A DNA stretch of 5,375 nucleotides from an uncultured Slackia sp. (GCA_900555495.1 USLD01000098.1:1-5375); one strand, 5' to 3'; shown: positions 1 to 5,375, counted from the stretch's first letter. Notes: generated by a model not told the origin, from the letters alone. A program made the numbers and translations.

Positions 1-26
1 GCAAGAAGAAGGGAGGCAACCAGTAA
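1..26 (+). CDS. 3' end of upstream gene, probably NiFe hydrogenase small subunit (partial)
   Basis: Read in the frame that starts at base 3, the first bases encode Lys-Lys-Lys-Gly-Gly-Asn-Gln and then TAA at 24-26. This stop shares its last base with the large-subunit ATG (TAATG), a typical translational-coupling junction. In group 1 NiFe hydrogenases the gene immediately before the large subunit is normally the FeS small subunit, whose C-terminus is a membrane helix followed by a short basic tail. A Lys-rich end fits that tail. Only seven residues are visible, so identity rests on gene order and not on sequence. Confidence 0.5.
11..16 (+). promoter_or_regulatory. Ribosome binding site of the hydrogenase large subunit
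   Basis: GGGAGG lies 9 nt before the ATG at 26. It sits inside the last codons of the upstream gene, which fits coupled translation of the two hydrogenase subunits. Confidence 0.7.
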
Positions 27-1663
27 TGGCACGTTCCATCATCGACCCGATCACCCGCATCGAAGGCCACCTGCGCGCTGAGATGGAAGTCACCGACGGC
101 GTGGTCACCGACGCATGGGTTTCCGGCGGTTGCTTCCGCGGCATGGAGCTCGTCGTGCGTGACCGCACGCCCGAGGACGCGGCGCAGATCGTGCAGCGCA
201 TCTGCGGCGTGTGCCCCGTTTCGCATGCTCATGCTTCTGCGATTGCGGCCGAGAAAGCCTATGGCATCAGCATTCCGAACAACGCCCGCATCATCCGCAA
301 CCTGATCGAGGGCTCTCAGTTCCTGCACAGCCACATCCTGTGGTTCTACAACCTGGCAGGCCTCGACTACGTGAATCCGCTCAATGCGCTTTCCGCCGAC
401 GCGACGGCCGCCTACGACCTTGCTGCCGAGCTTGGCACGCCGTCCGCCGACTTCGTCGGCCTGCAGGACCGCCTGAAGAAGTTCGCCGAGAACGGCCAGC
501 TCTCCATCTTCAGCGGCAACTGGTTCGACACGGGCGAGTATAACCTCACGCCCGAGGCCGACCTCATTCTGACGGCGCACTACCTCGAGGCTCTTCAGAT
601 GCAGAGCAAGGCGTCTGAAATCGCCGCGCTGCTCGGCGGCAAGATGCCTCACATCATGACGATCGTCCCCGGCGGCACGGCCTTCGTTCCCACCGAGGAG
701 AAGCTCGACGACCTCAAGGGCCTCGTCGACGAGCTGTACAACTGGGTCGCTTCCACGATGATCCCGGATACGCTCGCCGTGGCCAAGTTCTATCCCGAAG
801 CCGCCACGTTCGGCAAGGGCGTCGGCCGCTACGGCGCGTGGGGCGTCTTCGAGCGTCCGTCCATGGAGATGAACGACCGCTACCTGCCCGCAGGCGTCCT
901 CGACGAGAACTTCTCGCTCTCCGACGTCGACGAGTCCAAGATCACCGAGTATGTCGGTCGCTCCTGGTACGAGGGCGATGCCGACCTGCCTCCGTTCGAG
1001 CAGGGCGTCAAGCCTGCCTTCACGGAGTACAACGTCGACGACCGTTACACCTGGAACAAGTGCCCGCTGTACGACGGCAAGCCCCTCGAGACCGGCGGTT
1101 TCGCCCGTCTGCTCGTGGCCTACAAGCGCAACGTTCCCTTCGTCGTCGAGCATATCGACTCGCTGCTCGAGGCTCTCGGCGCGAAGAAGGGCGACCTCAC
1201 TGCGCTGCAGAATACGCTCGGCCGTACCGGCGCTCGTCAGATCGAGACCCTTTACGTCGCCACGCTGATGAAGGAATGGGTCGAAGAGCTGTGCGAGGCC
1301 ATCAAGGGTGGCGACAGCGCCTACTTCGAGATTCCCGATCACATCACCGGCGAAGGCACCGGCTTCTGGGAAGCTCCGCGCGGCGCGCTCTATCATTCCG
1401 AGAAGGTCAAGGACGGCAAGATCGAGGATTACCAGATCATCATCCCGTCCACCTGGAACCTCGCTCCGCATGACCCGCATGGCAACTACGGTCCGCTCGA
1501 GCAGGCTCTGATCGGCGTGCCTGTGGCAGACATCGAGAAGCCCATCAACGCGCTGCGTACCGTCCACAGCTTCGACCCCTGCACCGCATGTGCCGTGCAC
1601 ATCGTCGAGCCGAAGACGGGCAAGAAGTTCGAAACCGTTACCAGCCCTTGGGGGGTGAAGTAA
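26..1663 (+). CDS. NiFe hydrogenase large subunit, group 1 (HyaB/HybC-like)
   Basis: This 545-residue protein is the catalytic subunit of a membrane-bound uptake hydrogenase: it oxidises H2 at a NiFe(CN)2CO centre and passes electrons to the small-subunit FeS clusters. Family landmarks are all visible. RIEGH (11-15) carries Glu13, the presumed proton-relay Glu. FRGME (37-41) carries Glu41, the expected Mg-site ligand. RICGVC (58-63) supplies the first Ni-ligand pair, Cys60 and Cys63, followed by His67. An APRG motif lies in the C-terminal half, before the WNLAPHD segment. DPCTACAVH (517-525) supplies the second pair, Cys519 and Cys522. Both C-terminal ligand codons are TGC/TGT, so this is a cysteine enzyme and not a NiFeSe one. 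Twenty residues follow His525; known family biology says this tail is cut off by a specific endopeptidase after nickel insertion. Length matches the family. The L1 motif ends PVSHAHAS and not the common TxVHALAS, so it is not a classical HyaB or HybC. It may belong to the coriobacterial clade of group 1, but that subgroup is a guess. Confidence 0.96.
   Translation: MARSIIDPITRIEGHLRAEMEVTDGVVTDAWVSGGCFRGMELVVRDRTPEDAAQIVQRICGVCPVSHAHASAIAAEKAYGISIPNNARIIRNLIEGSQFLHSHILWFYNLAGLDYVNPLNALSADATAAYDLAAELGTPSADFVGLQDRLKKFAENGQLSIFSGNWFDTGEYNLTPEADLILTAHYLEALQMQSKASEIAALLGGKMPHIMTIVPGGTAFVPTEEKLDDLKGLVDELYNWVASTMIPDTLAVAKFYPEAATFGKGVGRYGAWGVFERPSMEMNDRYLPAGVLDENFSLSDVDESKITEYVGRSWYEGDADLPPFEQGVKPAFTEYNVDDRYTWNKCPLYDGKPLETGGFARLLVAYKRNVPFVVEHIDSLLEALGAKKGDLTALQNTLGRTGARQIETLYVATLMKEWVEELCEAIKGGDSAYFEIPDHITGEGTGFWEAPRGALYHSEKVKDGKIEDYQIIIPSTWNLAPHDPHGNYGPLEQALIGVPVADIEKPINALRTVHSFDPCTACAVHIVEPKTGKKFETVTSPWGVK
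1654..1658 (+). promoter_or_regulatory. Ribosome binding site of the cytochrome b gene
   Basis: A G-rich run ending in GGTGA sits 6 nt before the ATG at 1665, inside the last codons of the large subunit. It supports this start and coupled expression. Confidence 0.6.
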
Positions 1664-1664
1664 G

Positions 1665-2351
1665 ATGGCCCATCTCGCGCATTACCGCGAAGCGCATCCC
1701 GCGCCGTTCCGTGTGACCCACTGGGTCAACCTGATCGCGATGATCTTGTTGATCGTTACGGGCTTTTGCATCCACTTCCCGTTCTGGCCTGAGTTCATGG
1801 GCATCGCTCGCGGCGTCCATATCTTCTTCGGCTTCGTGATCTTCATCAACTGCCTGCTGCGTATCGTGCTGGCCTTCGTCGTGAAGTCCGCTCCTGCGGG
1901 CGGCACGCGCGAACTGGTGCCCGACTACAAGACCTGGCTGCCCCAGGCCGACAACAAGCATCAGCTCGGCGCATGGATCAAGTACTACCTGTTCTTGAAG
2001 AAGGACCATCCGCTGTCTGCAAAGCTCGGCGTGCCCCAGAAGCTTTCCTATCTGGCCATTCCGCTGCTGCTGGCGTTCATGTTCTTCACGGGCCTGCTCC
2101 TGTGGCCTCCCACGGCCAACCTGCCGGTGTTCGAGGCGGCCATCAACATGATGGGCGGTGCGATGAGCGTTCGCATCATCCATTACTTCATGATGTTCGT
2201 CTTCATCTGCTTCACGATGCTGCATGCCTACTTGGCCAACATCGAGGGTCTGGCTCCCTCCAAGCTCATGTTCTTCGGAACCGAGCATGGCGGTCTGACT
2301 TACGACCCGGAGAAGCACAACATCTCCGGCGAGGACAAGCTCGATCACTAA
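1665..2351 (+). CDS. NiFe hydrogenase b-type cytochrome subunit (HyaC-like, cytochrome b561 fold)
   Basis: This 228-residue integral membrane protein most likely anchors the hydrogenase and carries electrons from the small-subunit clusters to menaquinone or ubiquinone through two b hemes. Four hydrophobic helices are readable at about residues 18-38, 50-74, 128-149 and 168-192. Four histidines sit where this family has heme ligands: His19 (PFRVTHW, helix 1), His52 (RGVHIFFGF, helix 2), and His173 and His187 (IIHYFMM and MLHAYL, helix 4). The short N-terminus HYREAHPAPFRVTHW is typical of hydrogenase cytochromes. A soluble segment of roughly 50 residues joins helices 2 and 3, and a polar tail of about 35 residues follows helix 4. 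The length is close to the usual family size. The ATG lies 1 nt after the large-subunit stop, and the terminator follows directly, so this is the last gene of the operon. A formate-dehydrogenase-gamma-type cytochrome is the main alternative, but the neighbour makes the hydrogenase role far more likely. Confidence 0.92.
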   Translation: MAHLAHYREAHPAPFRVTHWVNLIAMILLIVTGFCIHFPFWPEFMGIARGVHIFFGFVIFINCLLRIVLAFVVKSAPAGGTRELVPDYKTWLPQADNKHQLGAWIKYYLFLKKDHPLSAKLGVPQKLSYLAIPLLLAFMFFTGLLLWPPTANLPVFEAAINMMGGAMSVRIIHYFMMFVFICFTMLHAYLANIEGLAPSKLMFFGTEHGGLTYDPEKHNISGEDKLDH

Positions 2352-2379
2352 ATGCGATCGCGCGCCTCATGGTTCTTTG

Positions 2380-2414
2380 AAAGAATGGCGGCGTAATGCC
2401 GCCATTCTTTTTTT
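2380..2414 (+). terminator. Intrinsic (Rho-independent) terminator of the hydrogenase operon
   Basis: A perfect 13-bp stem (2380-2392 with 2398-2410), GC-rich toward the loop, encloses a 5-nt loop GTAAT and runs into seven T residues (2408-2414). It begins 29 nt after the cytochrome b stop. The 5' side has only a weak T-run on the opposite strand, so it looks directional. It separates the hydrogenase operon from the downstream genes. Confidence 0.93.
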
Positions 2415-2620
2415 ATGCCGCGGCGACCTGCGAGGCGCTCCCGGCAAGGAGGGCGTTGCAGTCGCTCGAGCGGTGCTTCTTGGATAAAATATGCAATCCA
2501 GGGCCTCGTTTTGAATACGGACTCTGGAAACGCCGCCTCGGATCGCATATTCTTTGATGACGTTCGCGCGCCTAAAAAGACCGTCCGCCGCTTGGAGCGT
2601 TTCTGCTGCGTGCCGCGTTC

Positions 2621-2626
2621 TATACT
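2621..2626 (+). promoter_or_regulatory. Candidate -10 element upstream of the desulfurase operon (weak)
   Basis: TATACT differs from the sigma-70-type -10 consensus at one base. No convincing -35 lies at 16-18 nt; the nearest resembling hexamer, TTGGAG at 2592-2597, is 23 nt upstream, which is too far. If used, transcription would start near 2633 and leave a leader of almost 200 nt. This is a candidate only. Confidence 0.22.
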
Positions 2627-2633
2627 GAGTGGC

Positions 2634-2672
2634 GACCGGCGCATCTCTGCTTGCAGCGCCGCGTCCGTTTTT
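2634..2672 (+). terminator. Possible terminator-like or attenuator hairpin in the leader
   Basis: CGGCGC (2637-2642) can pair with GCGCCG (2656-2661), extended by GAC (2634-2636) with GTC (2663-2665) across a single bulged C. A run of five T residues (2668-2672) follows. The 13-nt loop is large, and two other bases intervene before the T-run, so it is a weaker structure than the one at 2380. Its place between the -10-like hexamer and the first gene would suit attenuation. Confidence 0.22.
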
Positions 2673-2816
2673 CTCTCTGCCTCGCACATTCAATCGAATC
2701 AATACCTCGCGAAGGAACCGCGTCGCTTTCCGGCGCGGACTCGACTGCGCCCTGAACCGTTCTGCGATTTTCCGGTCGAGGCGCGCGGCCGTCCTTCCAC
2801 GTTTCGGTCAACATGC

Positions 2817-2823
2817 AAGGTGA
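2817..2823 (+). promoter_or_regulatory. Ribosome binding site that sets the desulfurase start
   Basis: AAGGTGA lies 6 nt before the ATG at 2830. An in-frame TTG at 2824 directly abuts the motif with no spacing, so it cannot be the start. The ATG at 2830 also gives the family-typical N-terminus MIYLDNAATT. Confidence 0.8.
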
Positions 2824-2829
2824 TTGCCC

Positions 2830-3972
2830 ATGATTTATCTCGACAACGCCGCGACGACGATGAAAAAGCCCGATGAGGTGGTCGACGCCGTGGCACGCGC
2901 CTTGTGCTCGTTCGGCGGTCCGGGTCGCGGCGTCCATGAAGCTTCCCTCGCCGCGAGCGAGGCGCTCTACGATGCCCGCATCCGTACGGCGGAGCTCCTT
3001 GGCGCGCCTGATGCTTCGCGCGTCGCTTTCGCCGCGAACGCTACGGCCGCGCTCAATACGGCCATCGCGGGAACGCTTCCGCACGAAGGCCGTGCGCTCA
3101 CTACCGCCGCATCGCACAATTCGGTGCTGCGCCCCCTGTTCAGGGCGCGCGACGAGCGCGGATGCGCCGTCGATGTGGCGCCGATCGACGCCGACGGTTC
3201 GCTTCGCTTCGACGAATATGAGCGTTTGCTCGCCCTGAAGCCCGACGTCGTCGCCGTGACCCACGTGTCGAACGTGACGGGCGATGTTTACGACGTAGCT
3301 GCGATGGCTCGTTCGGCCCATGACGCCGGCGCGGTCTTCATCTTGGATATCGCGCAAAGCGCGGGCGCCATCCCCGTCGATCAGGCCGCCCTCGGCGCCG
3401 ACATCATGTGCTTTACCGGCCATAAAAGCCTGCTTGGACCTCAGGGGACAGGGGGCTTGTGCGTCGCTCGCGACATCGAAGTGGCGCCTTTCGCCGAGGG
3501 CGGCTCGGGCGTGCATAGTTTCGACGAGCGTCATCCGCGCTTCATGCCCGATGCGCTCGAAGCCGGAACGGCGAACGCCCACGGCTTGGCGGGCCTTGCG
3601 GCAGGCATCGCATATCTGCAGCGCAAGGGAATCGACGTCGTTTCGACCGATGTAGCGCGCCTTTCCGCTCGTTTCCTCGAGGGCGTGCAGGCGATCCCCG
3701 GGGTGCGGGTCGTCGGCGGCGGTTCCGGGAAACGCTGCGCGATCGTCGCCGTTGACGTCTGCGGCGCCGACGCAGCAGCGGTGGCGATGCGCCTTTCGAT
3801 GGAGTACGGAATCTGCACGCGCGCAGGCGCCCATTGCGCACCTCTGATGCACAAGGCGCTCGGTACGCAGGATGGCGGCGTCGTGCGTTTCAGCTTCTCC
3901 CATTTCAATACCGACGAAGAAATCGATGCGGCCCTTGCGGCGCTCGAAACGATTGCAAGCGAGGAACGATGA
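2830..3972 (+). CDS. Cysteine desulfurase-family PLP enzyme (class V aminotransferase, group II SufS/CsdA-like)
   Basis: This 380-residue protein belongs to the fold-type I PLP enzymes that take sulfur (or selenium) from cysteine (or selenocysteine) as an enzyme-bound persulfide. It opens with YLDNAATT (3-10). His96 in ASHNSV is in the position that stacks on PLP. Asp173 and Gln176 in ILDIAQSAG contact the cofactor. Lys199 in GHKSLLGPQG is the Schiff-base lysine. Cys336 in RAGAHCAPLMHKALG is the persulfide cysteine, in the group II context also seen in SufS. The overall pattern resembles the TIGR01977-type 'cysteine desulfurase family' more than housekeeping IscS or SufS. From general knowledge, some members of that family sit in selenium-dependent molybdenum hydroxylase loci. 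No SufU, SufE or IscU partner is adjacent. Its last four bases overlap the activator gene (ATGA), so the two are translated together. Inferred role: dedicated sulfur or selenium supply for the downstream FeS proteins. Confidence 0.9.
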   Translation: MIYLDNAATTMKKPDEVVDAVARALCSFGGPGRGVHEASLAASEALYDARIRTAELLGAPDASRVAFAANATAALNTAIAGTLPHEGRALTTAASHNSVLRPLFRARDERGCAVDVAPIDADGSLRFDEYERLLALKPDVVAVTHVSNVTGDVYDVAAMARSAHDAGAVFILDIAQSAGAIPVDQAALGADIMCFTGHKSLLGPQGTGGLCVARDIEVAPFAEGGSGVHSFDERHPRFMPDALEAGTANAHGLAGLAAGIAYLQRKGIDVVSTDVARLSARFLEGVQAIPGVRVVGGGSGKRCAIVAVDVCGADAAAVAMRLSMEYGICTRAGAHCAPLMHKALGTQDGGVVRFSFSHFNTDEEIDAALAALETIASEER

Positions 3973-4766
3973 CGGATATCACCGACCAGACGAACGATTC
4001 TGGAGCAGACGAGCCGATTCGCGTCGGCATCGACATCGGATCAACGGCGGCGAAGGCGGCCGTGGTCGAAAGCGGGAAACTCGCGTTTACGACGGCCATT
4101 CCGACTGGCTACAACAGCGCCGATGCGGCGATACGGCTCGCGGACGAACTGCGCGCCCGGGGCTACGACGTCGGCGATCCGCGCGTCCGCACGGTCGCCA
4201 CAGGATATGGACGTGTCTCGGTTCCTTTCGCCGACAAGGCCGTCACCGAAATCACATGTCACGGGCGAGGGGCCGCGTTTTTGTTCGGCGACGACGTGAC
4301 GGTGGTCGATGTGGGCGGACAGGACACCAAGGCGATTCGCCTGGTGAAGGGAAAGGTATCGAAGTTCGTCATGAATGACAAGTGTTCTGCGGGCACGGGC
4401 AAGTTCCTCGAAATCATGGCGAACAGGCTCGGCGTGTCGATGCCCGAGCTGTCGGTGCTGGCGCGCGAGGGCGAGCCGACGCCCATCTCGTCCATGTGTA
4501 CCGTGTTCGCCGAGTCCGAGGTCATCTCGCTGATCGGCCGCGGCATCCCGCGCGAGGACATCGCCTGCGGCGTCATCGATTCGGTGGTGGCCAAGGTGGT
4601 CCCTTTGGTCTCGCAGGTAGGGGGCGATTCCTATGTGCTCACGGGCGGCTTGTGCGATGAGGGCTATGTCGTGCAGCGTCTTGCCGAGGCGTTGGGCGCG
4701 CCGGTGCGCACGATGCCCGAGGCCCGCTTTGCCGGGGCTATCGGCGCGGCGCTGAGCGCTTCTTAG
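3969..4766 (+). CDS. Acyl-CoA dehydratase activase / ATP-dependent FeS reductase (HgdC/BadF/YjiL-like)
   Basis: This 265-residue ASKHA-fold ATPase is the usual length for activators (about 260). In the family, a homodimer with one bridging [4Fe-4S] cluster couples ATP hydrolysis to transfer of one low-potential electron onto a partner dehydratase or double-cubane protein. Visible motifs: phosphate-1 GIDIGSTAAK (20-29); TGYGR (78-82); EITCHGRGA (94-102); phosphate-2-like DVGGQDTK (114-121); NDKCSAGTGKFLE (136-148) with Cys139; CTVFAESEVISL (177-188) with Cys177; and LTGG (224-227) near the adenosine site. Cys139 and Cys177 are the expected cluster ligands. An earlier in-frame start would extend deep into the desulfurase gene. 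The ATG at 3969 is chosen because it makes the ATGA overlap, has GAGGA at 3961-3965, and gives a short polar N-terminal extension before the ATPase fold. The gene downstream is the expected electron acceptor. Confidence 0.93.
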   Translation: MTDITDQTNDSGADEPIRVGIDIGSTAAKAAVVESGKLAFTTAIPTGYNSADAAIRLADELRARGYDVGDPRVRTVATGYGRVSVPFADKAVTEITCHGRGAAFLFGDDVTVVDVGGQDTKAIRLVKGKVSKFVMNDKCSAGTGKFLEIMANRLGVSMPELSVLAREGEPTPISSMCTVFAESEVISLIGRGIPREDIACGVIDSVVAKVVPLVSQVGGDSYVLTGGLCDEGYVVQRLAEALGAPVRTMPEARFAGAIGAALSAS

Positions 4767-4783
4767 AAAAACGGGCGTCTTCG

Positions 4784-4797
4784 TCCGCCGAGGCGGA
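4784..4797 (+). repeat. Intercistronic inverted repeat between activator and partner gene
   Basis: TCCGCC (4784-4789) and GGCGGA (4792-4797) form a perfect 6-bp inverted repeat around GA. No T-run follows, so it is not a terminator. Its 3' arm covers the first bases of GGAGG (4795-4799), the ribosome binding site that an upstream ATG at 4810 would need. Confidence 0.4.
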
Positions 4798-4827
4798 GGC
4801 GTCGACGGTATGAAATTCGAAGTCACG

Positions 4828-4833
4828 AAAGGA
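4828..4833 (+). promoter_or_regulatory. Ribosome binding site of the dehydratase-family gene
   Basis: AAAGGA lies 9 nt before the ATG at 4843 and 3 nt before an in-frame ATG at 4837. It favours 4843. A competing start at 4810 has GGAGG (4795-4799) 10 nt upstream, partly inside the inverted repeat. Confidence 0.5.
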
Positions 4834-4842
4834 ACGATGGTC

Positions 4843-5375
4843 ATGACCCAGGAAAAGAAGACGCCGCAGGGCGCCCCCGACACTCTGCCCGAGATCTTCG
4901 AGGCGTTCGACGACGCCCGCCGTGCAGGCTTCATCGCGGCCATGGAGTTCAAGCAGAACGGCGGGAAACTTGCCGGATGCCTGTGTTCCTACACGCCGCT
5001 CGAGCTGCTCGATGCAGCGGGTGTCGCCGCCGTCGGTCTGTGCGGCATGAGCAACGAGACCGTTCCCGATGCCGAGGCCGTCTTGCCCAAGAATCTCTGT
5101 CCGCTGATTAAGGGCACGTACGGCTTCGCGCTCACGCAGAAGTGCCCCTACACCTATTTTTCCGACCTGATCATCGGCGAGACCACGTGCGATGGCAAGA
5201 AGAAGATGTACGAGCTTCTCAACGATATCAAGCCCACCTACGTTCTGCATCTTCCGCAGAGCCAGAGCCGTTCTTATGCCTCCGACATTTGGCGCGAGGA
5301 AGTCGAGCTGCTGAAGCAGGAACTCGAGCGTCGCTTCGATGTTGAAATAACAGACGAGGCATTGCGCGACGCCGT
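4843..5375 (+). CDS. 2-hydroxyacyl-CoA dehydratase-family / double-cubane-cluster protein, N-terminal part (YjiM-like, truncated by window end)
   Basis: The frame is open from 4810 to the last base without a stop. About 177 residues are seen from the ATG at 4843, with in-frame alternatives at 4837 and 4810. Numbering from 4810, the segment LPEIFEAF (26-33) begins the conserved region. Then come CLCSYTPLELLDAAG (57-71), LCGMSNETVP (77-86), LPKNLCPLIKGTYGFA (92-107), CPYTYFSD (112-119), GETTCDGKKKMYELL (123-137) and LPQSQSRSYA (148-157). These are hallmarks of single-subunit double-cubane-cluster proteins (YjiM/DCCP) within the 2-hydroxyglutaryl-CoA dehydratase D-component superfamily. Conserved cysteines at 59, 97 and 127 are likely cluster ligands; 57, 78 and 112 are further cysteines. 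The preceding activator is its expected ATP-driven electron donor. Family proteins are usually around 400 residues, so somewhat under half is visible. No separate alpha and beta dehydratase genes are seen. A true 2-hydroxyacyl-CoA dehydratase subunit is possible but less likely. Confidence 0.88.
   Translation, partial: MTQEKKTPQGAPDTLPEIFEAFDDARRAGFIAAMEFKQNGGKLAGCLCSYTPLELLDAAGVAAVGLCGMSNETVPDAEAVLPKNLCPLIKGTYGFALTQKCPYTYFSDLIIGETTCDGKKKMYELLNDIKPTYVLHLPQSQSRSYASDIWREEVELLKQELERRFDVEITDEALRDA

Larger units (their letters stand above)
2415..2829. other. Gene-poor intergenic region / probable promoter and leader of the downstream operon
   Basis: About 415 nt lie between the hydrogenase terminator and the desulfurase start. 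I see no gene here. Open frames on both strands lack ribosome binding sites, give Arg/Ser-rich low-complexity translations and resemble no family. The plus-strand frame from 2415 begins at the end of the terminator T-run and continues into the next gene. I found no tRNA-like T-loop or cloverleaf. The stretch contains AT-richer patches (about 2481-2495, 2545-2556, 2688-2704), several small inverted repeats described separately, and a -10-like hexamer. It most likely holds the promoter and a long untranslated leader. Confidence 0.55.

Noticed and set aside
1576..1602. Possible selenocysteine in the C-terminal Ni-binding motif
   Set aside because: Both ligand codons in DPCTAC are ordinary cysteine codons (TGC and TGT), so there is no in-frame TGA.
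1638..2348. Minus-strand open frame (236 codons) covering the whole cytochrome gene
   Set aside because: The translation is Gln/Glu/His-rich, the mirror of hydrophobic codons in the membrane protein on the plus strand; not a plausible protein.
2456..2490. TTGCAG and TAAAAT as a -35/-10 promoter pair
   Set aside because: The spacer would be 23 nt, well outside the usual 16-18 nt.
2348..2702. Two overlapping minus-strand frames (111-113 codons) in the intergenic region
   Set aside because: Both run through the terminator hairpin, lack convincing start signals and resemble no protein family I know.
2689..2702. TTCAATCGAATCAA, resembling an FNR/CRP-type site (TTGAT-N4-ATCAA)
   Set aside because: The right half matches exactly but the left half matches at only three of five bases, and no promoter can be placed beside it with confidence.
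2415..2876. Plus-strand open frame (153 codons) across the intergenic region
   Set aside because: Its ATG directly follows the terminator T-run, it has no ribosome site, it is Arg/Ser-rich, and it overlaps the start of the desulfurase gene out of frame.
2620..3903. Long minus-strand open frame (427 codons) opposite the desulfurase gene
   Set aside because: It is antisense to a gene with complete family motifs, its translation is Arg/His/Gly-rich without recognisable domains, and GC-rich codon-biased genes routinely leave such open antisense frames.
4041..4952. Minus-strand open frame (303 codons) opposite the activator and start of the partner gene
   Set aside because: Antisense shadow across two well-supported genes; no domain or good ribosome site.

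Overview
The window reads as part of a GC-rich genome with tightly packed genes, all on the plus strand. Codons mostly end in G or C. The gene content is a respiratory NiFe hydrogenase with a b-type cytochrome, next to an anaerobic 2-hydroxyacyl-CoA-dehydratase-type iron-sulfur system. This combination, and the flavour of the proteins, suggests a strict or facultative anaerobe. My best guess is a gut-type Coriobacteriia member (Eggerthellaceae such as Eggerthella, Slackia, Gordonibacter or Adlercreutzia). That placement is inferred from familiarity with the proteins, not from a search.

Left half (1-2414): the end of a hydrogenase operon. The first 26 bases are the last codons of an upstream gene, probably the hydrogenase small subunit. 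Its TAA shares one base with the ATG of the large subunit (26-1663). The large subunit is followed after 1 nt by a four-helix cytochrome b (1665-2351). A textbook intrinsic terminator (2380-2414) closes the unit. Together these encode a membrane-anchored H2-uptake enzyme that passes electrons from H2 through FeS clusters and b hemes into the quinone pool. No maturation protease gene lies between the cytochrome gene and the terminator.

Middle (2415-2829): about 415 nt without a convincing gene. It contains a few possible RNA hairpins, one with a short T-run, and a good -10-like hexamer without a good -35 partner. It probably holds the promoter and leader of the next operon.

Right half (2830-5375, running off the end): three genes forming one unit. 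These are a cysteine-desulfurase-family PLP enzyme (2830-3972), an ATP-dependent activator of the HgdC/YjiL type (3969-4766, overlapping the desulfurase by ATGA), and the N-terminal third to half of a YjiM/double-cubane-cluster-type protein of the 2-hydroxyacyl-CoA dehydratase family (from about 4843, truncated by the window end). The activator is expected to hydrolyse ATP to drive electrons at very low potential into the FeS partner. The desulfurase may supply sulfur for cluster assembly or handle a sulfur or selenium substrate. The physiological substrate of this kind of system is, to my knowledge, not settled, so this trio is the most interesting part of the window.
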